A stretch of 38,221 bases of DNA from Archaeoglobus sp. UBA230 (GTDB taxonomy: Archaea; Halobacteriota; Archaeoglobi; Archaeoglobales; Archaeoglobaceae). The notes under the pieces were generated by a model. That model saw only the letters and a program-made list of their open reading frames with translations, searched no databases and was not told the DNA's origin. The stretch lies in contig DAVR01000043.1 of NCBI GenBank assembly GCA_002507545.1, positions 1 to 38,221 of the forward strand, in the 5' to 3' direction. A program made the position numbers and the translations under genes. Positions 9,172-15,451 of the stretch are shown here, piece after piece (the first letter of the stretch is position 1; each line of letters opens with the position of its first letter).

Positions 9172-9437
9172 AGCTTGATCTCGATTTCATCCTTTGAAGC
9201 CGAGAGTCTTCTTATCCTCTTTGCTATCTCGAACCTGAGTCTATCCGAAACCCTTTCGCCATCAGAAGACCTAACACCAACTTTGTCGAGAATGAAGCTG
9301 AAGAGCAGGTTGCTGTTGTAGAAGAGCAGAGAAGAAAAACCGAGATTCAGATAGAGCCTGAAGTTTTCCTCACCCATCATCAGGTCGTATCCTCTCTCCC
9401 TGAGCCATTCTTCAAAATCTTCGATCCTGAATTTCAC
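9168..9437 (-). CDS. Hypothetical 89-residue protein
   Basis: A small soluble protein I do not recognise. It begins at GTG 9437 ([17 protein letters not shown]) and has a mixed alpha/beta look with a charged Arg-rich C-terminal half. A TATA-like GATTTAAATTC lies about 25-30 nt upstream of the GTG, consistent with a leaderless transcript, which supports it being real. Its 3' end overlaps Trm56 by 4 nt convergently. It marks the left edge of the cassette island but shows no similarity to cassette genes. Confidence 0.6.
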   Translation of the reverse strand: MKFRIEDFEEWLRERGYDLMMGEENFRLYLNLGFSSLLFYNSNLLFSFILDKVGVRSSDGERVSDRLRFEIAKRIRRLSASKDEIEIKL

Positions 9438-9512
9438 GAAGAGAGCTTTGATAGGGAGAATTTAAATCTTGGGTTTTTGATGATTCATAATATCACCAAG
9501 AAGAGTAAATCA

Positions 9513-10046
9513 TTAACTGGAATTTAGCATAGCCTTGGCTATTTCCAGCGTAATATTGGCTTCAATCCATGCCGCTATTACGATTAAGATGATTGAGATT
9601 AGAGCGAGGGTTAGATACTCCCTGATGTCTTCTTGAGTTAAGATTTGCTCTTTTTTGCCGGCTAAGTAGCGGAGTATCTCGTAGGGGATTTTGAAGCCTG
9701 CAGCTCCAGCGATGATTATTGCGGGGATTTCGAAGATTCCATGAGAAAGAGTCAGAAGAAGACAGTTCTTTAAGTTTAATCCTACTACTGATAAGTTTTT
9801 TAGGATTAGCCCTAAAGCAAATCCACTAAAAAACAGTGAATATACTAAGGGTAAAAGAGTGGTACCTCCAAACATCTCGCATGTAATCACATATAGGTTA
9901 TTTTTTACAATCTTGCTGTAAGTCGGATCATTTTTCACTATGTACTGCTTATAGTTCTGTCTTCCAATGGGTTCAAGGGAGTAACCCGCTATGAAACCTG
10001 CCAAATAAATTATAATAGAAATAAGTATTAATTTCTTCATTTTCAT
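9513..10046 (-). CDS. SpoIIM/DUF95-family membrane protein, cassette 1
   Basis: A 177-residue membrane protein of the stage II sporulation protein M (DUF95) family. The N-terminus is a membrane helix (KKLILISIIIYLAGFIAGYSL), followed by an extracytoplasmic loop, a central helix pair, the family motif HGIFEIPAIIIAGAAGFKIPYEI at about 103-125, a charged loop with QEDIREYL, and a last membrane helix near 150-170. The C-terminal half is nearly identical, also at DNA level, to the copies at 11802 and 14317, while the N-terminal half is different. ATG overlaps the stop of the upstream membrane gene as ATGA, so translation is coupled. DUF95 proteins occur in bacterial circular-bacteriocin operons, where they are needed for maturation or export; I infer a similar role here. 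Confidence 0.85.
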   Translation of the reverse strand: MKMKKLILISIIIYLAGFIAGYSLEPIGRQNYKQYIVKNDPTYSKIVKNNLYVITCEMFGGTTLLPLVYSLFFSGFALGLILKNLSVVGLNLKNCLLLTLSHGIFEIPAIIIAGAAGFKIPYEILRYLAGKKEQILTQEDIREYLTLALISIILIVIAAWIEANITLEIAKAMLNSS

Positions 10047-10615
10047 ATCTCTACAGTATTCTTTGTTTTTATAGCATAGAACAGGAATACTAAACCACAG
10101 AAAATCAGTACTAACCCTAAAATTACCAAGTTAGTGGAATAGAATGTATACGCAATCATGCCCCCAATTATAAATAGTGTAACAGAAGTTATGAGAATAA
10201 TTAAATATTTTATAACTAACTTAAATTCGTTTGTTGGTTCTAAAATCTCTTTTTCTTGCCGCACCGATATCAGGATAGAAAACCCACTGCTTGTCAGCGT
10301 TCCAGAGATATACATTAGGAGCAAAGTAAAGTTATCGTACATGTAAGTATAATAGAGAGGTATAACATACACGGGACTGAGTAGGATTACAAACGTGAGC
10401 ACGAGTTTTAAAAACTCTACTGGCAGTCTTTCAGGGCTAAATTTTCTTAATTTTTCAGCTTTAAAACTTAGCAGATATGTGCCAACGCCAAATGCTCCAC
10501 CACAACAGAAATAGATGACATTGTGCACCAATGTGCTGAATTGTTTAGGAGTGATGGTCAAGAGTAAGAGTCCAAAAAAGATAAGTGTTAATGCAGTTAT
10601 TAACCTCGCTCTCAT
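10043..10615 (-). CDS. Polytopic membrane protein, candidate immunity or accessory protein, cassette 1
   Basis: A 190-residue protein with about six hydrophobic segments and no motif I recognise. ATG at 10615 is preferred because GGAAGGTGG lies 6 nt upstream; an in-frame GTG at 10624 adds three residues inside the ribosome site. It lies between the peptide precursor and the SpoIIM gene. The same slot in the other two cassettes holds unrelated two-helix proteins of 71 and 56 residues, so the slot is constant and its occupant is not. That is the pattern expected for an immunity protein matched to each peptide, but this is an inference from position only. Its base composition is A+T-rich compared with flanking metabolic genes. 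Confidence 0.75.
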   Translation of the reverse strand: MRARLITALTLIFFGLLLLTITPKQFSTLVHNVIYFCCGGAFGVGTYLLSFKAEKLRKFSPERLPVEFLKLVLTFVILLSPVYVIPLYYTYMYDNFTLLLMYISGTLTSSGFSILISVRQEKEILEPTNEFKLVIKYLIILITSVTLFIIGGMIAYTFYSTNLVILGLVLIFCGLVFLFYAIKTKNTVEI

Positions 10616-10649
10616 ACACGCCACCTTCCAAAAATTAAAAAACAGAAAA

Positions 10650-10931
10650 TTAGAGCCCTATACCAAAGCCAACTATCGCTCCAGGTGCAGCTCCAAATGC
10701 TGCCCCAACTGCGGCACCGTACAATGATGAAACTATCAAACCTGAAACACTCCACCCAAGTCCAGCCTCGGCATTCCAATTGGCACTATTTTTCTCAAGC
10801 AAATAACCGCCTACAGCCCATGCATCTCCAACACCCACAGCAGGCATCACAGCCATCCCCATCATCGCCAGACACATCGCCACAGCCAGCCACTTCATTA
10901 CTTCCTCATTCCAGTTTCTCACAGTATACAC
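10650..10931 (-). CDS. Leader-bearing hydrophobic peptide precursor, cassette 1
   Basis: A 93-residue precursor-like protein starting at GTG 10931, with GAGGTGG at the expected distance upstream. Residues 1-37 form a signal-like leader: a short charged start (YTVRNWNEEVMKW), a hydrophobic core (LAVAMCLAMMGMAVMP) and VGVGDA. The remaining 56 or so residues are Gly/Ala-rich and hydrophobic, containing GAAVGAAFGAAPGAIVG and ending GIGL. The leader is identical, also at DNA level, to that of the 15093 gene, while the cores are unrelated except in composition and the terminal G-(I/V)-G-L. This conserved-leader, variable-core design is typical of exported and processed peptides. I infer a bacteriocin-like peptide; a small structural membrane protein is the alternative. 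Confidence 0.8.
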   Translation of the reverse strand: MYTVRNWNEEVMKWLAVAMCLAMMGMAVMPAVGVGDAWAVGGYLLEKNSANWNAEAGLGWSVSGLIVSSLYGAAVGAAFGAAPGAIVGFGIGL

Positions 10932-10979
10932 CCTACCACCTCACCAACTTATGTCAATTGTTTCATGATAGCTCATAAC

Positions 10980-10992
10980 TTTTAAAATTTTT
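10980..10992. promoter_or_regulatory. Shared divergent promoter of cassette 1 (TATA-like)
   Basis: The near-palindromic TTTTAAAATTTTT occurs at the same place in all three cassettes, between the peptide gene and the YIP1 gene or remnant. It is suitably placed to serve both directions. Here the rightward gene is only a remnant, so the leftward peptide operon is the likely client. Confidence 0.55.
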
Positions 10993-11021
10993 GTATTGAT
11001 AGAATTGAGTAAAGCTTTAAT

Positions 11022-11138
11022 ATGTCATACACACTTGACATCATGAAACCATGATGTCCGGATGGATCGGTTTTTCAAAATTGGTGGCTACATCGGCATT
11101 GTTGGGAGCTTTGTTGGGGCGTTTGCTGCTGTCAGCAA
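11022..11138 (+). pseudogene. Remnant of YIP1-family gene, cassette 1
   Basis: The first 26 bases from ATG 11022 match the intact YIP1-family gene at 12898 (MSYTLDIMK), after which comes CCATGATGTC and a TGA stop at codon 11. A later part, GGTTTTTCAAAATTGGTGGCTACATC onward, matches positions around 13087-13137 of the intact gene. Thus about 150 bp inside the gene and all of its 3' part are missing. The remnant runs directly into the end of the PIN toxin gene. The same CCATGATGTC lesion appears in the remnant at 15452. Confidence 0.8.
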
Positions 11139-11582
11139 CTATCTTATTTCTTTTAACCGTTCCACCGCTTTATCAAACTCTTCAAGCAAGTAATAAGCTT
11201 CGATTCCATACTTTTTGGCGTTATAAGCCATTACCCTATCGTTTGTTATCAGAATGGAGTTGGTGAGCTTTGCCGTTGCCACAAAGTATGAATCAATAGC
11301 TCTACAGTGTGTCTCCATAGCAACGCTTAGGGAAATCTCATGGAGGTCTACTTCATCCACGACCTCGATCTTGTTCTTTATCCTTTCCAAAATTTCAGTT
11401 ATTCTCTCTTTACTGTATTTTCTGCTGAGAATTCCTGTGAGTTCAATTTCAAATAAAAAGGGTTCGTAGAGTATAAAATCGCTTTTAGACATTTCATTGA
11501 AAACTTCTCTCGCTTTACGGTGTCTATCTTCTTCAAAGAGAATCAAATAATCTGTAAAAATAGAGGTGTCCAAAACGATCAT
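11139..11582 (-). CDS. PIN-domain toxin (VapC-like)
   Basis: A 147-residue PIN-domain protein, expected to be a Mg2+-dependent RNase toxin. The acidic residues line up as Asp5 (IVLDTSIF), Glu45 (FEIEL), Asp97 (RAIDSYFVATA) and Asp115 (LITNDRVM), so the active site is complete. Its ATG overlaps the stop of the DUF104 antitoxin by 4 nt. The last 50 or so codons are almost identical in DNA to the broken toxin at 13643, although the N-terminal parts of the two are different. The gene ends where the YIP1 remnant begins. Confidence 0.88.
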   Translation of the reverse strand: MIVLDTSIFTDYLILFEEDRHRKAREVFNEMSKSDFILYEPFLFEIELTGILSRKYSKERITEILERIKNKIEVVDEVDLHEISLSVAMETHCRAIDSYFVATAKLTNSILITNDRVMAYNAKKYGIEAYYLLEEFDKAVERLKEIR

Positions 11583-11785
11583 CGTCTTTCCTCTATAAGC
11601 ATTCTAGTGAGGTCTAAGTCCGACTTAACCACATATCCTTCAAGTAAGTTCGCTAAACCTTTTGAAGTTTTCTTTTTCTTTTTTATTTCAATCTCCACAA
11701 TTTCACCATCCACTAAATCTATTTTTTTGAGAGGTTTAAGAACTCCTTTTTCATATATTGCCTCGACCACCTTATCCATGTTCAT
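11579..11785 (-). CDS. Antitoxin of the AF2212/DUF104 family
   Basis: A 68-residue protein with the typical beginning MDKVVEAIYEKGVLKPLKKIDLVDGEIVEIEI of the archaeal DUF104 antitoxins (ATG at 11785, or at 11779). This N-terminal strand-rich DNA-binding part is followed by a Lys-rich linker and a toxin-binding tail (residues 40-68). It overlaps the PIN toxin by 4 nt (ATGA). It should neutralise the toxin and repress the pair. Confidence 0.88.
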   Translation of the reverse strand: MNMDKVVEAIYEKGVLKPLKKIDLVDGEIVEIEIKKKKKTSKGLANLLEGYVVKSDLDLTRMLIEERR

Positions 11786-11801
11786 AAATCACCTCAAATT
11801 T

Positions 11802-12314
11802 TCAAATACTTTTTGTTGAACTTAGCATAGCCTTGGCTATTTCCAGCGTAATATTGGCTTCAATCCATGCCGCTATTACGACTAAGATGACTGAGATTAG
11901 AGCGAGGGTTAGATACTCCCTGATGTCTTCTTGAGTTAAGATTTGCTCTTTTTTGCCGGCTAAGTAGCGGAGTATCTCGTAGGGGATTTTGAAGCCTGCA
12001 GCTCCAGCGATGATTATTGCGGGGATTTCGAGTATGGCGTGAGGAACAAACAAAGCCAACATTAACTTAAGATTGGTGGAAAGTACACTTCCTGTTATAT
12101 ATCCATTTAGAAAGAGGTTTTTGATTGTTATAGCACTAAAACAGAAACTTCCAGCAACCATAATAAAGATTAATCCAAGATTGTTTGTAAGCAGATTGTA
12201 TATACTTGGTGCTTTTATTGTGACTAAACTTTCCCCCATAATCAAATTAAACTGTGGATCAGGATATAACTTTCCAAACACCACACCGCAGGCGTATGCA
12301 GAAAAAGATGCCAA
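11802..12314 (-). CDS. SpoIIM/DUF95-family membrane protein, cassette 2 (start uncertain)
   Basis: The second SpoIIM-family copy, about 170 residues from TTG 12314. It has the same family motif (HAILEIPAIIIAGAAGFKIPYEI) and a C-terminal half that differs from cassette 1 at only two bases in about 209. The N-terminal half is unlike the other copies. No ATG or GTG is in a good place: the frame stays open upstream for eight codons (KNILLILL) to a stop, and these residues would complete the first membrane helix by comparison with the 9513 and 14317 copies. The upstream gene's stop lies at 12320, and a run of seven A (minus strand) at 12331-12337 lies within the overlap. Coupled re-initiation at TTG or a -1 frameshift that joins both genes are possible. 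Confidence 0.75.
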   Translation of the reverse strand: MASFSAYACGVVFGKLYPDPQFNLIMGESLVTIKAPSIYNLLTNNLGLIFIMVAGSFCFSAITIKNLFLNGYITGSVLSTNLKLMLALFVPHAILEIPAIIIAGAAGFKIPYEILRYLAGKKEQILTQEDIREYLTLALISVILVVIAAWIEANITLEIAKAMLSSTKSI

Positions 12315-12319
12315 GAGTA

Positions 12320-12535
12320 TTAATAGGATGTTTTTTTAAAATATCTCGCCTTTATAAGATACATCACAATACCTACCCCAAAGGAGATGTAACCAGAAAG
12401 TAGTGTTATTTCGGCAACAAGTGCAAAGTCCTTTAAAGAGAGTCCCATCAGGCGAGTCATAGATAAAAACACTACAATCGAGATTAATACAGAGAAAAAA
12501 TAAAGTATAATATAAGATTTTTTACTCGCCATCAT
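12320..12535 (-). CDS. Small two-helix membrane protein, candidate immunity protein, cassette 2
   Basis: A 71-residue protein with two hydrophobic helices (about residues 7-27 and 36-60) and a Lys/Arg-rich C-terminus (KARYFKKTSY). It lies 6 nt downstream of the peptide precursor and overlaps the coding region of SpoIIM copy 2. Small basic two-helix proteins are the usual immunity proteins of circular bacteriocins, which is the basis of my suggestion; there is no direct motif. It shares no sequence with the occupants of the same slot in cassettes 1 and 3. Confidence 0.7.
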   Translation of the reverse strand: MMASKKSYIILYFFSVLISIVVFLSMTRLMGLSLKDFALVAEITLLSGYISFGVGIVMYLIKARYFKKTSY

Positions 12536-12541
12536 AGTGTT

Positions 12542-12808
12542 TCAGAGCCCAATAACTATGGCAGCGCCGATGCCGCCTGCCACCGCTCCAGCCAATGCAA
12601 GCCCAGCAAGTTCTGCAGAGCTGATGCCTGCAGCAATGATAGCCGCAGAGCCGCCCATAGCTGCAGCGCCCATTGTGTCACTTTGAGTATAATACCACAC
12701 AGCATTTCCAACACTCAAAGGCGTCAGAGCCATTGCTAACATCGCCACACACATACCAACAGCCAGCCATTTCACAGCTTCTTCACTCCAGCCCTTAATC
12801 TCGTACAC
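12542..12808 (-). CDS. Leader-bearing hydrophobic peptide precursor, cassette 2
   Basis: An 88-residue precursor-like protein starting at GTG 12808, with GAGGTGA at 12813-12819. The leader (YEIKGWSEEAVKWLAVGMC, then VAMLAMALTPLSVGNA) is a diverged form of the leader in cassettes 1 and 3: KWLAV, the Cys and the closing (D/N)A are kept. The core of about 52 residues begins VWYYTQSDTMG and then is almost entirely Ala, Gly, Ile, Leu and Ser, ending VIGL. This is the only cassette with an intact YIP1 gene. Role inferred as an exported bacteriocin-like peptide. Confidence 0.8.
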   Translation of the reverse strand: MYEIKGWSEEAVKWLAVGMCVAMLAMALTPLSVGNAVWYYTQSDTMGAAAMGGSAAIIAAGISSAELAGLALAGAVAGGIGAAIVIGL

Positions 12809-12855
12809 ACTATCACCTCGACAACCAATATCATTGTATTCTGATAGCTCATAAC

Positions 12856-12868
12856 TTTTAAAATTTTT
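12856..12868. promoter_or_regulatory. Shared divergent promoter of cassette 2 (TATA-like)
   Basis: TTTTAAAATTTTT ends 29 nt before the YIP1 ATG at 12898, which fits a leaderless or nearly leaderless mRNA. In the other direction it begins 48 nt before the peptide GTG, leaving room for a short leader that holds the GAGGTGA ribosome site. About 80 bp around it are conserved in all three cassettes. Confidence 0.6.
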
Positions 12869-12897
12869 GTATTGATAGAATTGAGTAAAGCTTTAAT

Positions 12898-13566
12898 ATG
12901 TCATACACACTTGACATCATGAAACTTATTAATGACCCGGATGGATTTTTCGCTGAAATGAAAAATCACGAGGTTAAGCTAAGCAAACCGGCTTTAATCG
13001 TGTTGCTCTTGGCAATATTGGTAGCTTTGAACCAGTATATGTTCATAACAAAGCTTTCAGAGGCTATACCAGAGAAATTGGAGGTGTTTTTCAAAATTGG
13101 TGGCTACATCGGCATTGCTGGGAGCTTTCTCGGAATGTTTGCTATTTGGCTGATAACTGCAGTTGTCATGCACGGATTATCTGCATTCTTTGACGGGGAA
13201 GGGAATTTCAGAAGAACCTTTGAATTCGTTGGTTATGGATTTATCCCATCCCTCGTTGGATCGGCCATAACCGTTCCAATGTTGATCAATCACATTTTAA
13301 AAGCAAAAATACCGAAAATTGATATTTTATCATTGCAACAGGATCCAAATTTGGTTAGAGAAGTTGTTCTCATGCTGGTACCAGCAGAGATCATTTACTC
13401 AAATATTGTAATCAACCTCGCCATAACAGCATGGTCTCTTACAATCTGGACTTTTGCTGTGAAGCATGCAAGGGGGCTGGAGTTGAGGCAAGCATTCATC
13501 TGCGCTTTAATTCCGACTGCGCTGTTTGGGGTTTACCAGCTTTGGTCAATTTTAAAGCTGTTGTAA
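12898..13566 (+). CDS. YIP1-family membrane protein, cassette 2
   Basis: A 222-residue polytopic membrane protein of the YIP1 family. The N-terminal cytoplasmic part (MSYTLDIMKLINDPDGFF) is followed by about five hydrophobic helices; the second helix hairpin has HGLSAFFDGEGNFRRTFEFVGYGFIPSLVG, which is characteristic of prokaryotic YIP1 proteins. It is divergent from the peptide operon and shares its promoter region. Deletion remnants sit at the same place beside cassettes 1 and 3, so it was part of the ancestral unit. A role in peptide export, membrane protection or unrelated membrane function cannot be separated from sequence. Confidence 0.85.
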   Translation: MSYTLDIMKLINDPDGFFAEMKNHEVKLSKPALIVLLLAILVALNQYMFITKLSEAIPEKLEVFFKIGGYIGIAGSFLGMFAIWLITAVVMHGLSAFFDGEGNFRRTFEFVGYGFIPSLVGSAITVPMLINHILKAKIPKIDILSLQQDPNLVREVVLMLVPAEIIYSNIVINLAITAWSLTIWTFAVKHARGLELRQAFICALIPTALFGVYQLWSILKLL

Positions 13567-13642
13567 ATTTTTAACTATCTTTTGGTTGCGGAGCTTACAA
13601 CTCCTTCTATCCACTTTCCTGAACCGAGAGCTCTTCTACTAA

Positions 13643-14082
13643 CTATCTTATTTCGTTTAACCGTTCTACTGCTTTATCAAACTCTTCAATCAAGTAATAA
13701 GCCTCGATTCCATACTTTTTGGCGTTATAAGCCATTACCCTATCGTTTGTTATCAGAATGGAAGTTCGTGAGCTTTGCCGTTGCTATGAAATAAGCATCG
13801 GCTGCTCTCGATCCTGTATTTTTACAAATTTCGAGAACCACATCGAATATTTCATCTTCTTTGAGTAAATTAAAATTTTTGAGAACGAAATTATAACCGA
13901 GATCTGCCAATTTGACACTATACCTAACGAGAACGCAGAGTGTTTCTGCTAAAATTAACTTTGGACAGTACACTGATTTACCTCTAGCTGCCTTCAACAA
14001 CCCCTCTGGATTTCTCGTATCTTTCAGGATGCCTTTTCGTGAAGAGGTCAACTAAAATGGATGTATCGATCGTCAATCCCAT
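13643..14082 (-). pseudogene. Broken PIN-domain toxin (VapC-like)
   Basis: From ATG 14082 the sequence encodes MGLTIDTSILVDLFTKRHPE, a PIN N-terminus with its first Asp, but that frame stops after about 30 codons. The rest of the domain continues in another frame (YCPKLILAETLCVLV, then RAADAYFIATAKLTN). A second shift near 13760, an extra base relative to the intact toxin at 11139, moves the C-terminus (YNAKKYGIEAYYL) to a third stretch ending at 13643. The C-terminal 150 bp are almost identical to the intact toxin while the N-terminal part is not. Its start overlaps the antitoxin's end. Confidence 0.85.
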
Positions 14083-14294
14083 GGTCTCTTTCTCATTTCG
14101 AGCAGAACTTCTAAAGGATCTTCATCAATCCTGGTTTCTTTTAAAACTTCATCAATCTTTCTCGAAACTTCTTCAATATCCCCCACCAACTTTTCCTCTA
14201 CGATTACCTTCCCCCGTGTCTTTTCCGGTAAAGCTACCTTTTTTATGGGTTTAAATACCCCGTTCTCATATATGACTTCTACAACTTTTTCCAT
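14073..14294 (-). CDS. DUF104-like antitoxin with a broken partner
   Basis: A 73-residue antitoxin that begins MEKVVEVIYENGVFKPIKKVALPEKTRGKVIVEEK, the DUF104 pattern. I chose ATG 14294 over the in-frame upstream ATGs (up to 14312) by alignment with the intact antitoxin at 11579. The tail (residues 35-73: IDEVLKETRIDEDPLEVLLEMRKR) resembles AbrB-type or PIN-partner tails. The cognate toxin carries two frameshifts, so this antitoxin may now act only as a repressor or be decaying; its own reading frame is still intact. Confidence 0.8.
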   Translation of the reverse strand: MEKVVEVIYENGVFKPIKKVALPEKTRGKVIVEEKLVGDIEEVSRKIDEVLKETRIDEDPLEVLLEMRKRPWD

Positions 14295-14316
14295 ACAACC
14301 TCTTTCCATCAAATCT

Positions 14317-14880
14317 TCAAATATCTTTCGTCGAATTCAGCATGGATTTGGCAATCTTTAAAGTTACGTTAGATTCTATCCATGCCGCTATTACGATTAA
14401 GATGATTGAGATTAGAGCGAGGGTTAGATACTCCCTGATGTCTTCTTGAGTTAAGATTTGCACTTTTTTGCCGGCTAAGTAGCGGAGTATCTCGTAGGGG
14501 ATTTTAAAACCGGCAGCTCCAGCGATGATTATGGCGGGGATTTCGAGTATGGCGTGGGGAAGGATTAGGGGTAGAATATCGGTTATTGAGGCCCCGTTTT
14601 CAATAGCATTTCTGAGTACAACCCCCATGAAAGTACCATTTAAAATTAAATTTGTCAAACTAGTTGTACCAAATGTTACTGATCCAAGTAACGCTATAAA
14701 TATTACTCTGACATTATTAGATATGAAAAAGTACATATCCTCATTTAATGAAGATTCATCTCTGCATGAAGCCGTATCATTAAATCCCGATCCGACAGGT
14801 AGAAATATCCCTGCTATAAAACCAAGCAAAAATATTATGAAAGATAAGAAAATTAATTTTAAACATTTTCTGGAATTCAT
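14317..14880 (-). CDS. SpoIIM/DUF95-family membrane protein, cassette 3
   Basis: A 187-residue SpoIIM-family protein with a full N-terminus (MNSRKCLKLIFLSFIIFLLGFIAG as first helix), a Cys- and acid-containing loop, and the shared motif HAILEIPAIIIAGAAGFKIPYEI. DNA from 14379 to 14546 is nearly identical to the other two copies, but the last 20 codons (LKIAKSMLNSTKDI) have drifted a little more. It starts 11 nt after the stop of a 56-residue membrane gene. Role as for cassette 1. Confidence 0.85.
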   Translation of the reverse strand: MNSRKCLKLIFLSFIIFLLGFIAGIFLPVGSGFNDTASCRDESSLNEDMYFFISNNVRVIFIALLGSVTFGTTSLTNLILNGTFMGVVLRNAIENGASITDILPLILPHAILEIPAIIIAGAAGFKIPYEILRYLAGKKVQILTQEDIREYLTLALISIILIVIAAWIESNVTLKIAKSMLNSTKDI

Positions 14881-14891
14881 ACTCTACAAAA

Positions 14892-15062
14892 CTACAATCT
14901 TAGGTTGAGATCTAAGATTAGCAGAGTTGAAACTACGGCTATGGCAGCAGAGATATATCTAACTCTTTCAGATTTCTCTCCATACTTAACCAACATTGTA
15001 CCACAAATTAGATATAAAATTCCACCCAGTAGAGCTTTGTCCCCTTTAAGGATGACGTCCAT
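14892..15062 (-). CDS. Tiny two-helix membrane protein, candidate immunity protein, cassette 3
   Basis: A 56-residue frame from ATG 15062 to a TAG at 14892, with GAGGTGAAATA just before the ATG, so the ribosome site is excellent. It begins MDVILKGDKALLGGILYLICG, has a basic turn (KYGEKSERVR) and a second helix (ISAAIAVVSTLLIL). Two helices joined by a basic loop and about 50 residues is the size and form of immunity proteins of circular bacteriocins. It occupies the slot between the peptide precursor and SpoIIM. It is easily missed because of its length. Confidence 0.72.
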   Translation of the reverse strand: MDVILKGDKALLGGILYLICGTMLVKYGEKSERVRYISAAIAVVSTLLILDLNLRL

Positions 15063-15092
15063 TTATTTCACCTCAAAAAATTAAAAAGTTAA

Positions 15093-15362
15093 TTAGAATA
15101 AACCAACTCCTGCGCCTATCAGTATTGAGCCACCTACTGCAGGATTAAATACTGCAACACCAGAGCCTATCAGCCCCCATGAAGCAGCAGTTGTCTGTGC
15201 AGCTTCCCATCCAGCAGTACTTACATATCCTGCTTTGTACAACACATACGAGGCATCTCCAACACCCACAGCAGGCATCACAGCCATCCCCATCATCGCC
15301 AGACACATCGCCACAGCCAGCCACTTCATTACTTCCTCATTCCAGTTTCTCACAGTATACAC
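15093..15362 (-). CDS. Leader-bearing hydrophobic peptide precursor, cassette 3
   Basis: An 89-residue precursor-like protein from GTG 15362. Residues 1-37 are identical to those of the cassette 1 precursor, and the 121 bp from 15253 to 15373 are identical to 10822-10942. Immediately after the shared GDA the sequence changes to a different Gly/Ala-rich core (SYVLYKAGYVSTAGW, then SILIGAGVGLF at the end). The sharp change of identity at the leader/core border is the clearest evidence that leader and core are functionally separate. Ribosome site GAGGTGG precedes the GTG. Confidence 0.8.
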   Translation of the reverse strand: MYTVRNWNEEVMKWLAVAMCLAMMGMAVMPAVGVGDASYVLYKAGYVSTAGWEAAQTTAASWGLIGSGVAVFNPAVGGSILIGAGVGLF

Positions 15363-15409
15363 CCTACCACCTCGATAACCAATATCATTGTATTCTGATA
15401 GCTCATAAC

Positions 15410-15422
15410 TTTTAAAATTTTT
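15410..15422. promoter_or_regulatory. Shared divergent promoter of cassette 3 (TATA-like)
   Basis: TTTTAAAATTTTT is in the same context as in cassettes 1 and 2, including ATAGCTCATAACT to its left and GTATTGATAGAATTGAGT to its right. It should drive the leftward peptide operon; the rightward YIP1 copy is a remnant. Confidence 0.55.
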
Positions 15423-15451
15423 GTATTGATAGAATTGAGTAGAGCTTTAAT

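Noticed and set aside
11051..11266. Plus-strand frame across the YIP1 remnant and the end of the PIN toxin gene
   Set aside because: It joins remnant DNA to antisense of a real gene, so it is not a coherent protein.
13567..13642. Short region between YIP1 and the broken PIN gene with a possible coding remnant (ALGSGKWIEGVV on the minus strand)
   Set aside because: The stretch is too short and I cannot match it to a family; it may be debris from the cassette rearrangements.
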